This document shows, in pieces, positions 11,801 through 22,828 of a stretch of DNA of 64,000 bases. How positions within the stretch are numbered: the stretch's first letter is position 1; each line of letters opens with the position of its first letter. The notes under the pieces are model-generated. The model saw only the letters and a program-made list of their open reading frames with translations. It was not told the DNA's origin and searched no databases. A program made the translations under genes and the position numbers. Source of the stretch: Pyrenula massariospora (taxonomy: Eukaryota > Ascomycota > Eurotiomycetes > Pyrenulales > Pyrenulaceae); NCBI GenBank assembly GCA_021030905.1, contig JAGFMI010000014.1, positions 124,001-188,000 of the forward strand. Direction: 5' to 3'.

Positions 11801-14800
11801 ACGTTCAGGGCGAATTCCAGTGAAGGTGATGTTCGGTAGAAATTGCAGCATGAAGGCGCTGGCTCGAAGAAGACTTATGAAACATTCGATTTTTAACAGC
11901 AATGAAGCAATGGAAATCATTACACAATACTACTTCTTGCCATGAGATGCAAGCAGCAGTTGTTGAGGGCCGGAAGATCGACGGCCTCACCAAGGTCCTC
12001 TCACGGGACAGACTATCGTGCCTCCAGTTGCCCATTGCGGAAGCCCGCTATGCCGAGCACAATTTCCCGTATTTGCTGGCGAGCGTTGAATGCGGAGCGG
12101 CAGCGGGGCGATCCCTTAGTTGACGCAGACCTGGGACCCGACAATCCGGCTCGCAGAGGGAAATCATCGTCATAACCAAACGTAAAAGGGGAAAGCCAAT
12201 CGCCCTATAAGAAGCCGGTCGTAAAAAACGGTTTCATTTGAATCGTCGGAAGGTGATTGGGCAGGGGAACGAACGATGAGATCTGAGATGAGATGAGGTC
12301 TGGACCGCTCGATTCGCTTGATCCCTGCCTAGCTGCGAGGACAGCAAAAGGCCTTTGTGGTGATCCCGACACATGACGAATTTCCCATCTCGCCCCACCC
12401 ATCAACCACAGCCAACAACATCGCTACATGCGCAGATAGACTTTGACGCCTGGCAGATTGACTCAAGGCCTTTGCAACATCTTGATAGGGATCCTCCCTG
12501 CTATTTCCCGCGATTCCTCGGGTCAATCCCGCGCCACTGTCGACTCTTGCTATCAGCCCAAGGTCTGGTGAGAGCCAGCCTATCCCACGTTGAGCAAAAG
12601 CAAAGTGACTTTCCCTTGGCTGTGGGGAACAAGTATTTGTCAACCCTCGACATTGAGTTTTCAGTGGCTTCTGGGGAGAGGCCCTTGCCCCGAGAGAGCC
12701 CAGGCGCACGCGGAGGAGACGCTCATGCAATGGTAAAACGACACAGGTAATGATGAGCTCAACCTCGGCTCGGTGGACAGATACATGGAGCTTGCGTTGG
12801 AGAAAACCGACTGAACCACTGTGATCTTACCTGCAGCGGTGGAATTGAAGCAATCCGACCCGTTGGGCACCACTGACCCGGCGATGTGGTAAAGCAACGA
12901 GGCTGTAGCCGTTCTGGCTTTGCGATTTTGAGTTGGGTCAGGACCAAGTCAAGCCGTTACTTGCTACATTCGGATTGAGTTTGCCATGCTTTGGCGAATC
13001 TGGTCAAAGAGTGGCCGATGATTGGTTAAGTGTGATTTACGAGCTAGGATGGGGACTCGAAGAAACCAACTCCTTGACAGCCAGGCTCTGAGACAGGCTT
13101 CTTCAGGGTCTCTGAAACGGAATAGCGTGGGCAAAGAGGTGGTATCATCCGTATAAAAGACCGATCGAAAGCTTGAGCGCATAGCAGCCGGCAGTATCCA
13201 CGGGTAAGGAATGGAGTTGGCGCCCGGGAGGGTCGACTTGGTGGAGAGAAGTTGGCCAGTGCCCACAACGGCCAGCCTCTTTCTAACCCCTTACGGTGAT
13301 CGAGAACGAACATTCAGGGATGCTCACTTGGGTCCCATCTCTCCAAGCTCGCGGTAAACCATGTCCCTAATCCCTTCTCGTGCAATTAGGGCTTTGTCGG
13401 CGAGTCACGGCCACCTCCCCTTCGGCTGTCATAACCAGGTATAGGACGCCCTTTGTCTGCATGGGTCTTTGAGTCTACAGGCCAGGAAGGACAGTTATTC
13501 TTCGCCTTTACCCTACTTACATCCCCATGCCCGGTCCAATTCAGTGTTTCATACATTTAAGTTGACTACGGCCTTTCACTCGGCTGTGACCAGAGCGGGG
13601 CTCCAAGTCTTTTTGTCCATTGCTTCGACGGCGTCTTTGCATGGGATGCCTTGGACCATGCTAACAGGTCGAGGTGGAGATAGAGATATTACTGTCTTTG
13701 AGCGGTAGTTGGATTTAAAACAACATGGCAATCTCTTCGTGGTTTACACCATGATTTGCTGTAATGGATATCAGCGAACAAATGTTGTCAATTCCAGTAC
13801 GAGAAGCCATATGTGGACGGATGAAGCTCGGATGGCTCCCTGATCTAGCTGTGCCTCAGCAATAGCCTCCGTCCGAGCCCTTTTACTTTCCATCAATTTA
13901 GTATCCGTAAGCGACTCGCGCGGGGGCATAAGACGAAGTAGGAAGAGCACCACTCGTGGCTTCAGGCGGAGGATTGCTCGATCACCGCGCTATAAATCAG
14001 GGCACAAGGCTTAACATGGACGACGATGTTATATCATGAAATCGGCCGTGGCCGGAAATAGTCTCCCACGCAGGATCTTGCCAGGATACGTGCAGCGATC
14101 TCAAGCATAACAACTTTCCGGTAATTAAGCACCGTAATTCTCCTCGTTGCCTCACACGTGGGATCCATGGACGATCATGTAACCTCTGCAGATTTGTGGC
14201 CTCGATAGTCAGGGGAGAGGACACCAATGTCTGGGGGTTGGGGCGGACGAGATCCCGTCACGATCATGCGTCGAGACAGGGTATGGTACGAACAAGTGAT
14301 CAGGAACCGAGTTGAGCTTCGGATGAGGAATTCGACAGCAAGACATGGGGCCCAGCCATCCCTGCTGACGGCAATAATCACGGTGCAGGTGGTGGTGAGA
14401 TGGTGGAATAAGAAGTCGAGGAGTGGGTGCAGATCATGCCAAGCCGCCGGCCCGGCAGCATCTCTCCCCAAGAGCAAACGACGCCGTCTGCATGCCAACC
14501 ACCGCACCGTCTCCTCCACCACTCCTCCACCACTGACACTCCCCCGACCTCTTCCTCCCTAGCCTCCCATGCTAGCTCCTATCGAGCCTCCACACCCATG
14601 TCCTGCTGCTTTTTCGGGACGTGATGACTGCAAGCCTCCGACGCACGTCCTGCATCCGCCCCAAAACAATTCCGGCCGTCTGGAACAGATGATGCTCTGA
14701 CAGGGTCAAGCGAGCGCCGCTGCGGCTTTGTGTCACATCCCCTGCGAGCCCTTTGGCACCCAATCGCCGCCGAAATCTTCACCGTCTGCGCTCTCCCATG

Positions 14801-16441
14801 GCTGCCTCTCCCCATGGCTGGCTGAACCGCCGGATTTGCCTCCCTTTCAAGAAAGCTGGCTACCCCGAGCAGACGTCGTTCTAGCTGAGGCAAGAGAGAA
14901 AAAAAAAGGATGGATTTGCCTCCGGTCCCTGTACATTTTTACGATCAAGGAACACCTGGCCCCCTCCCATTTAGGGTTCGGATGATTAAAGTACAACCCC
15001 AACAAACGTCCAATCGAAATCGGATCACCACGATGCTAGTAGCCTCCCGCTTGGCGTTAAACGCTGTGGAGGACAGACGGGCGGGTCGCCTCTCGGCCAT
15101 TCAAGCCACATCAATGCTGCGAGGGACCAAACTCTGTTCGGCCGCCAACCAGGCAACGGCACGCCCACTGCAAGACCGTGGTGCAGAACCAGACCTCCGC
15201 GCCTAAAACCAATGATGATGTCGTCCCAATTATAGCTGAAGTCTCCGGTCTACCAACGCCTCTTGGGCCTTGTCCGTCAGAGTGACCTGCACCAAGCTAT
15301 AGCAGGGGCAGCCGTTACCCTATCTGTGTTTCTTGCTCGAGACTGGACAAAAAAGATTGAGGTCGGCCGCCGCTGTTGCTGAACCTTGGCCCATGTCTCG
15401 CAGAACATGAGTAAGGTTTGACACCAGCCCTACGAAACCCGCTGTAGTGAGGCAAATAGGGCATGCGATCAATGTATCCCGTAGATCACGATCATCATAT
15501 GGCGGGGGGGTCTCTATTCTGCAAATAGCAGGCACCCTTGTTGGGATTCCCGTCCTGGTGGGCCCCGCAAAGCCGATTTCATCTCCCCACGAATCCACGA
15601 TACGGCATGGCGCCGGACAGGAGGCGGGTCCAGAGCTTCAGGCCATTCCACCTTAGACATCTCCCAAGCATTGGTCATGGCAATGTCTTCGGTGCCTCGT
15701 TTCCCCAATAGTGCAATTGATCCAGGATACATTCCTAATGGGGCTTGTGTTCTCCCCTTATGTTCGCACAACCAAGGCTACAACTCCGCTACTTGCCATT
15801 TCTGATATCTGGCGCACTGCCTTGTACATTTAAGCCCATCTCCCAAATTCTCCGAGTCGATATTTCCGGAGGAGAAGCCATAGCTTGCTTTTGGCTGGCG
15901 AATACAACGAAACCTCCCCGCCTCAACAGACCATCGAATTGTCAAGTCAACGGTAGAGCGCAGGACAGACCCTCTAGTGGATCCGGGCGCTGGTCAATCC
16001 GTTATTTAGTAGTTCACTCAACAGGTCAGTCCACATTCCTGTCACCTTCGACACCTAGGCCTTCCAAATTCACGCAATACTTCACTCCCCTCCATAGCCA
16101 CTTCCGATTGCAAGAGGTGACTACAAGGTTCTGCGTTCCATCTCTGACACTTCATCGTTCTTACCCTAACTACACCCTTGCCCTAAGATACGTTGAAACG
16201 ATCTTGGCCTCATCCCGTTGTTTGCATGATTTACTAGGTCCGAGCGAGTTTCCACTAAATCCGTTCCGTTCCGTTCTACATCAAACAATCGAACAACAAT
16301 CTGTTGAGGAGACGGCAGCCATAAATACTATCTACTCGTATTCAAAATTAACGTCCTTGCTTTTTCATACCATATCATTGTTGCCTGCTTTTCCAAACAA
16401 ACTCCTAACCCGACCTAAGGTGTTTTTGAATATATTACGAA
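5892..16441. other. Gene desert of about 10.5 kb upstream of flbD
   Basis: I could not support any gene here. Open frames are short, most lack an ATG, and none could be joined by splice sites into a recognisable protein. The longest are an open frame at 9471-9998 (minus, no ATG), a 156-codon frame from an ATG at 10760 (plus) and a 250-codon frame at 15760-16512 (plus) that runs into flbD in another phase. The last kilobase before 16442 is pyrimidine-rich and probably holds the flbD promoter and leader. No terminal repeats or transposase-like motifs were seen. Confidence 0.5.
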
Positions 16442-17710
16442 ATGTCGCGTCCAACACGCCGAGGACCTTGGGTCCCAGACGAGGATGCGATGCTACTTCG
16501 GTTGGTGCATAACCAAGGACCCAACAACTGGGTGCGAATCTCTCAGCAGTTGCGGCACAGATCTCCCAAACAATGCCGGGAGCGATTTCATCAGAATCTG
16601 AAGCCAACTCTGAACCATGAGCCCATTTCCCCAGAAGAAGGCGAAATGATCGAGCGGCTAGTGGATGACAAAGGAAAACGCTGGGCCGAAATTGCACGCA
16701 TCTTGGGGAATCGAAGCGACAATGCAGTCAAGAATTGGTGGAATGGAAGTATGAACCGAAGAAAAAGAAGCAGTATGCATCAGCGATCCCATTCTTCCCA
16801 GCGATCACAACCTTCGAGCTACCGCCTAGACGTGCCCACTCTTGCAAATTTACCGAGCGCAGTACCTCATACTCACTGCCGCCACGGTCATTGTCTCGAT
16901 CCCTGTTCTAAGCTCGATCCAGCTTGGCATCAACAATCGCAGCGCCACGATCAGCTAGACAGCTGGCGAGGACCGATCTCGCCCACAGACACGGATGAGA
17001 GGTGGCTCGCTGCACGCGCTGACTATCATCCCTACGGCGTGAGTTTGGGCGGTGCTGAGCGAAAGGAACCCAATTTTCCTCCAGTTGCGCCGATGGAGCC
17101 GGTATTGCGGCCTCCTGGTGCGAACGCTGTATTTCCTTTCTCTTCACTCGGTCCCCAAGGTTCATCTTCATGCGATCCAGCTGCACGGCATTCGAGAAAC
17201 TTGTTTGCATCTCAGCACGGTCCAATGCTTCTGCCTCCGCCTTCTAGAATTTCCGAAGCACCCCTCGTTTCACCAACCCCTACAGAGACGTCTCAAGCAC
17301 CTTCGATGGACCGTGCACCGTCTCTGGTGTCAGATCACAACTCCAACTCGTCTGTTTCTCCAAGAACAATGCACTCACCTCGGCCGGATCTACCGCCGCC
17401 GATTGATACACGATCTGGGTGGGCATTCACGCAAGCATCGCGCCGAGGCAGTGCACCATGCTTGCAAGGTAACGACAACGTTCAACAGTTCAACGCAGAT
17501 GAAGGCTATGTTTCGGCGCAACCGACATCCGGAACAACAGAAGCGAAGTGCTTTGGCTCTCAGCTTCCTTTTCCCTCTGTTCCACGGCACCAGCATTCAC
17601 ACTCGGACTCACATGCTACGCTCAATCGCCCAGGATCAGTCGCAGAGGACGATCGCCCGTCTTCGGCGAAAAGAGACCAGCGAATGAATTTTTCAAGTCT
17701 CCTAAACTGA
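16442..17710 (+). CDS. flbD: R2R3 Myb transcription factor, FlbD type
   Basis: One exon, 422 residues. Two Myb repeats lie at about residues 7-57 and 59-108: RGPWVPDED, a second Trp at 30 (NNWVRI), RSPKQCRERFHQNLKP, then KRWAEIARIL and NRSDNAVKNWWNG. These blocks match my memory of Aspergillus FlbD closely. The rest is a Ser/Pro-rich, low-complexity tail, and the final RMNFSSLLN resembles a conserved C-terminal patch of this family. FlbD is a nuclear regulator that acts early in asexual development with FlbB and upstream of brlA. The gene sits alone, with more than 10 kb free upstream and 2 kb downstream, fitting a developmental regulator with extended control sequence. The start at 16442 puts the first Myb repeat directly after six residues. 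Confidence 0.92.
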   Translation: MSRPTRRGPWVPDEDAMLLRLVHNQGPNNWVRISQQLRHRSPKQCRERFHQNLKPTLNHEPISPEEGEMIERLVDDKGKRWAEIARILGNRSDNAVKNWWNGSMNRRKRSSMHQRSHSSQRSQPSSYRLDVPTLANLPSAVPHTHCRHGHCLDPCSKLDPAWHQQSQRHDQLDSWRGPISPTDTDERWLAARADYHPYGVSLGGAERKEPNFPPVAPMEPVLRPPGANAVFPFSSLGPQGSSSCDPAARHSRNLFASQHGPMLLPPPSRISEAPLVSPTPTETSQAPSMDRAPSLVSDHNSNSSVSPRTMHSPRPDLPPPIDTRSGWAFTQASRRGSAPCLQGNDNVQQFNADEGYVSAQPTSGTTEAKCFGSQLPFPSVPRHQHSHSDSHATLNRPGSVAEDDRPSSAKRDQRMNFSSLLN

Positions 17711-18111
17711 GTACATTGCCCTTGAAGCAGGAAGCAACTATTTGCCGATCATAGGTAGCTCAACAAGTAATGTCTACCTGCTGTGGTTCCCGGCTGGGGA
17801 CGAGAACCTTGTTCGATCTTTGAGGCTCGGGTCTCTCCTCGATAATTGAGGAACGTTCACGAATTGATTCCCTTAGTATTTAAATCTAATTCACGGTGGT
17901 GATGGTTCAGGCATTTTGTGACATTATCTCGTCACCGGTGTACACTAGCGAGAAAGCGATGGCGATTGGATGGGCGGCCTGTCTCAATGATTATACAAAT
18001 CAGCGATCTATACCTATTGATGTTCATTTTAAGCTACATTATTCTAATGCGGAGGGGCCAGAGTCACTCGTTGGGGGGCCTGGAGATTCCGCGATCTGAT
18101 GGCTTACAGAC

Positions 18112-18155
18112 GGTTGCCTCGCCGTACGGCAACCAGATAGAGGTTTCCTCTATTT
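18112..18155. other. Two adjacent stem-loop sequences
   Basis: First stem: GGTTGCC at 18112-18118 with GGCAACC at 18128-18134 (7 bp, 9-nt loop). Second stem begins at the next base: AGATAGAGG at 18135-18143 with CCTCTATTT at 18147-18155 (9 pairs including one G-U, TTT loop). They lie about 400 bp past the flbD stop. They could shape an RNA 3' end, but no transcript evidence exists here. Confidence 0.35.
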
Positions 18156-19676
18156 AGATAGTTACGACCCACTCCACCAAAAGTCAATAGCTTAAAGTCA
18201 ATGTTTTAAAGTCCTCTATTTCATGATTTAAATTGATGTGCTCTAGGTGTCGGCCCTCGGTGGATGACGGTCAGGGTGAGGGGCAGGCACCGCTCTACCG
18301 GCATGCTACAAACACCGCAATAAGAACGAAGGCCATGCTCGACACTTGCGGTCGTCGACGGATCAACTTTCCAACGTTTCAAACACTGAACTCTTTCCTG
18401 CTCCTATGAGGACCACGTTGGCTGGGCAGCGCGGGGAGCTCAAACTCTATGCACGGCAGGGCCGGAAATGAGAAAACGGAACCATGGTCGATGCAACTTG
18501 GGGACACGCGACTGTCAACCGGCAGCAAATGGGTTGCCCATTACTGTTGACCAGGTCTGCGGGATTTGGACCAACCCGTGCCGACGAGCATATGCGCAAT
18601 AAACATTGTCAAGCCCAGGAAGACTGTATGTGCTGTCCGGGCGGCGGTATTCCTCCATCCGGAGCGCCATGACCTCAGCAGCCAGGCGATTTGTGCGACC
18701 GGATCCGCAAGATGGTGGCGTTGCCAAACGTTTCTCCCTTCACTCCTGCATCCTGAACCGTTGAATTCCAAATCGTCGGAAACAGAGGCAAACATGGAAG
18801 GCCTGTGTACAGCGACCGAGCAACGGTGGCCAGGCGGTCTAGACAGGAGCTCGTCTTGGGGTTGCGCCACGCGTGGCTGACCGCACTCCCTCCCAAGCTC
18901 TGCTGCTCTGGCTACGCCGCCAATCCTTTCCCACTTTCTGGACTGCGGGCCAAATCTGAATGATCGCGATGAGATCTCGTCGTGCAGGATGCAGGTAACT
19001 CAGATTTTCCAACCCCCGAGCCAGGCGGTTGGGATCGCGACGATTCCCGGCCTCTGAACATGCGCCAACCGGACAACGACCGCGATGTAGCAGGAATTCT
19101 CACAGGGCAACGAATCCTACTGGTGAGCGCATCATGCTTTCACCACCTTGCATCGACCAAACATCCCCCCTACACCGAGATTTGAGATGTTGTAACGTCC
19201 TGTTTCGCGCTCCAAGGATCTACCCGGTCCGCCCTCCCGGGACGAGCAGAGGGGATCTAAAACCGTTATACGCCAGGTTGCTCAATAATCCGACGCCTCC
19301 TACGCTAGGGGCGAACTCTATCCCGCACTGACGAGATGATTGGGAGGCGAGCTAGCTCCCTTCGGACTCGTGCCTGTCCACTCGTCAATGTCTCTCCCCC
19401 CTCCGTTTCAACGATCGTCTCTGGTCTATTTCGGAACGAAGCTTTTCCGAGCCCTGAGGCTTAAGGGCTTCAGGTGCCAGTTTTTCCCCAGGGCGCGGTC
19501 CCCGCGTGGCTTTTGCCTCAGACGCCCTCTCGCCAAAAAGTTACGAGCGACCCAATCAGCAAGCCTGGGAAGTATGACCGTTGAAACGAGATCTAGACCG
19601 TCAAAGCCCGTGTTACCTGGCTTTCTTTCCCTCCCCATCACAGTCGTCTTTTTGCAGCACACCATCCTTTTCTATA

Positions 19677-19796
19677 TCACATGACCTTTTTCAATGTCAC
19701 ATGACTTTTATCTATCCCATATACCTAAACTACGGGACAACTGTCAAGATCACATGATTCTTAAAACATTGGATGAATTTTAAAAGATCACATGAT
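19677..19796 (+). promoter_or_regulatory. Cluster of four TCACATGA (E-box-like) motifs
   Basis: TCACATGAC occurs at 19677-19685 and 19697-19705, and TCACATGAT at 19750-19758 and 19788-19796, all on the plus strand. Each contains a CACATG E-box, the kind of site bound by bHLH factors. Four copies of an 8-mer in 120 bp is well beyond chance. The cluster is downstream of both neighbouring genes, so its target is unclear. Confidence 0.4.
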
Positions 19797-19867
19797 CTCC
19801 TTCTTGCCTCCCCCCTCTCCCAAAATTTCTGATTAATCCGAAGATCTCCCGGAGTCTTTTCGATTCC

Positions 19868-20391
19868 TTATAGTTTCCATGCGCTGGGTTTGTTCTGCTC
19901 GTACCATTGCTTCTCTGCTGCACTTTTTGCCGGGGGTGCTTCCAAGCCTTGAATTCTCCAAAGATCAAACGGCGTCTCAAGAATATGAAGCTCCCATTGC
20001 AGCTCCTTACGGTCGGCGATATGTGGCTTCAACGTCTACGTCACCATTGATCAGTCGATTGCGCGCGAGTAGGTCTTGTGATTAGCGATGTGAATTTTTT
20101 TATACGCACCTCATTGACCTTGTCCATCCATTCTCTTCGCGCCTTGTCCCCCTTTTCCGTCCCCGGCTCACCCAAGGTCCTTGCAATGTGTTCAACTGCA
20201 AATCGGACAAAGTTGTCCTTGGGCTCGCCCCCGATCCAGTAGCTTTCTGCTTCGACGGGGATAAAGATCATATTGACATAGAACTTTGGAAGCCCCCGAC
20301 TATGGTATAACGCTGTGATATCCTGTGCTAAAGCTTTCTTTTGGTCGCTACTGAATGTTGCGGGATGGTGGAAGACGCGCCAAAGAGGCAT
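19868..20391 (-). CDS. Tautomerase-superfamily protein, cis-CaaD-like
   Basis: Exons 20110-20391 and 19868-20035 (minus), with a 74-nt intron, encode 149 residues, the same length as bacterial cis-3-chloroacrylic acid dehalogenase. The start MPLWRVFHHP leaves Pro as residue 1 after Met removal, the catalytic N-terminal proline of the superfamily. Family landmarks include a His near 29, a PVEAESYWIGG block, an arginine in NFVRF and Glu114 in the HILETPFDLW block, which fits the position of the family's catalytic glutamate. The second exon was found by splicing: without it the frame runs into unrelated residues. Fungal relatives are common and their substrate is not known; dehalogenation should not be assumed. 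Likely soluble. Confidence 0.85.
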
Positions 20392-20939
20392 TATGTTTTT
20401 CGGGTGATGACTGGTGAAAGTTTAAAGCGAATGTGCAATTTTGAAATTATTGCAACTATGGTAAGACCTGGGTCGAACGATTGATTTTATATGTCTTGAC
20501 TACCAAGTCTTTATGCGTGCTCACAACTTCCCCTCCATTGACGTACATTTGACACCCAGTGCTCCGTCAGCAGCTTCGTTCAGATTCTTGGCCGCCACTC
20601 CGAATGCATCGCTGGGCATCAACCTTTTCGCCTTGTCAATGACGCTTCTTGACCTCGGTGCAGTGACATCGTCTGTTGCATCTGCAGTGAGCCCTCGGAA
20701 ACCAGGGTCATTGCATAATTGACAACAGGAGTCGGGCTAACACGAGATCCGATGGCCTTGATGATTGAAATGCAGCCTATCCGGGCCATGGATACGTCAA
20801 TTTCTTGTTGAAAATTCTTCCATCACGACATTTTGAAGGCAAGGTTTATCCTCATGTCACAGCCGAGGTCGGTCGTCCGATTACTAAACAGCTCATCGCG
20901 TCGCCGCAGGCAATATCAATTACTCAACATACACCCCGA
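20392..20939. other. Intergenic, 0.5 kb
   Basis: Upstream of the tautomerase gene and downstream of the Myb/SANT-like gene. Nothing recognised. Confidence 0.5.
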
Positions 20940-21578
20940 TCAGGACACCACGGCCCGAGCTCTCCTGCTCCTCTTTCCCTGCTGGCTCGTGGAAAGCACG
21001 TTCGTCTTCTTCCTCCGCTCGTCGAACCCGGTCTCTTCCCTCCCGCTCCGATTCCATATGTTCTTCACCGCGACCGTGCTCCTCATATACCCTTGCTCGC
21101 GCATGCGCCGCGAGGTTTCGGCGAAGCGGGCCTCACCAGAGAACTTCTTGGATTCGGCGACCTCCAGGTAGATTTTGCAGCACAGCCGGGTCTCGTCCGC
21201 GGTCCAGCGCGCTCGGGGACTGCGGCGGAGAACACGTGGCGAGCGAGAGCGTATCGGTCTTCTTCTCAGCTCCATCTCCGTATCCAACGCCCCAGGTGGC
21301 GACCGGGAGCGCGCGCACAAATCTGACTGATGATGTTGCTCCGCAAGAGAACTGGCGTCCTGCACCACATCGTCCCGGTTCCGACTCGCGTTCCAGCGCT
21401 CGACCCCCTCGCGCGCCTCCCGACACCACTCGTGCTCCAATATGAAATTGCTCTCCACGTCGTAATGGTAGCGCGCGTGATCAAAGAAGCCGGTCCAGCC
21501 CGGCGGTTCTGCGCAAGGGCTGGGGGAGCGGCCGGCGCTTTCGAGGTAGGTGGTGATAAATTGGTAGAGATCGGTCAT
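20940..21578 (-). CDS. Myb/SANT-like DNA-binding protein
   Basis: Single exon, 212 residues from the first ATG of the frame (21578). The N-terminal 90 residues (TDLYQFITTYLESAG, then an aromatic and acidic stretch) are not recognised. Residues about 115-215 are very rich in Arg, with SPR repeats, and include a Myb/SANT-like helix triplet starting at ARWTADETRLCCKIYL and ending near VAVKNIWNRSGREETGFDER. This architecture is common in fungal nuclear proteins of unknown role, some of them derived from transposase DNA-binding domains. The arginine-rich tail KRSRRARAVV could act as a nuclear localisation signal. The coding region is clearly more GC-rich than its flanks. Confidence 0.7.
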   Translation of the reverse strand: MTDLYQFITTYLESAGRSPSPCAEPPGWTGFFDHARYHYDVESNFILEHEWCREAREGVERWNASRNRDDVVQDASSLAEQHHQSDLCARSRSPPGALDTEMELRRRPIRSRSPRVLRRSPRARWTADETRLCCKIYLEVAESKKFSGEARFAETSRRMREQGYMRSTVAVKNIWNRSGREETGFDERRKKTNVLSTSQQGKRSRRARAVVS

Positions 21579-22828
21579 GCTGGTGATTATGAGATCATGT
21601 ATGTTTGGTAAGAATACTAGATAGGGAATGAGGATACGTGCAACCTTGAGGACATCGGACAGCAATGAGAAAGTCTGGTTAGGACTTAGGTCTGTGATGG
21701 CCCATCATGATGGCAATGGCACTCCCTGTGGTCAATTGGATGGATTTTGAATTCCTCGGCCATTGACCTCAAGAATGTATTATGGGAAGTGGAAGGATGA
21801 ATGTCTTGAAGATAGATGACGAGCGGTCAATACAATCGAAGACAAAGAAAATCATCATGAATCGGACACGATGCTATTGAAGCGACCACCCACGGCGGTG
21901 AATGCTCGCTCCATCCGGTAAGAATGGAACGCCAAGAGGGTCCGCTCCGAAGTTGCTCTCAAGGCGGCGTGAGGGCAGAACGGCCGCTTGTTAACGAGAG
22001 CGGGCGGAAGCGGCAGGAAGTAGAAGAGAAACTCAGTGTAGTAATAAAAAAAAGTCTACATTCGCAAGGGAGCGCGATTCCTCGTTGCTCAATCCCGTCG
22101 TCATTCATAACGCTGGGAGCAGCCAAAGATATGCCAAGTTATTTTAGCCCTGCTGCAGGATATTTACAATGAGCCATTGTTTAAGAACCTAATTGTCACG
22201 CTAAAGGGCAGGTATTTCTAACTTACAACTCGATAAAATGGCTTTTTAATCATTGTTGCCAAGCTGTCAATAGGCGACTAATGCCGCTATCCGCCACAGA
22301 AAATATAATTACACAAGTAGAAGGGATGACACGATGATTGCTAGAACCCTGAATCGTCTTCGAACAAGGCTGGCTGCCACACCGAGCGTTATCGCTCATT
22401 GCTAGCGCCATGTCTTTGTTATGTCGTTCGGCAGCTCTCTTACAGCCCTACTCCTTCCTCTACTACCTAGGTAGAAATCTAACCTGCGTGTAGCACGTGT
22501 TTGATGGCCACCAAGAATGCTAAACTTTTGTCTGCTCATTTGTTCTTGGATGTAAACATACCGTATTTTGAGCGGATGCAATCACCGAACTTATGATCCA
22601 GGCCATGACACTGAGTTTCATAGATCCAAGGTCATTCATCAACGAGGGGTGATGGGACCTGGGATATAGCACTCTAGTAGTTGAGATCGGCGTGTCGTTA
22701 AAGCATTTGCGACAAGCACCGCTGACCAGTATATGGATATCCAAATCGGACCCTGCGTACTCTCGCGAGACTGTCTGGTATCGTCTTTGACGTCTATGCC
22801 TCCTATCATGGTTGAGCCAAAAGTTCCG
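21579..22828. other. Intergenic, 1.25 kb
   Basis: Contains the upstream region of the Myb/SANT-like gene and the 3' flank of vta1. No gene or repeat supported. Confidence 0.5.

Larger units (their letters stand above)
17711..19867. other. Intergenic between convergent flbD and tautomerase genes, 2.2 kb
   Basis: No coding gene supported. It holds two adjacent hairpin sequences near 18.1 kb and a group of four TCACATGA motifs near 19.7 kb, listed separately. Both flanking genes point inward, so neither motif group lies in an evident promoter. Confidence 0.45.
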
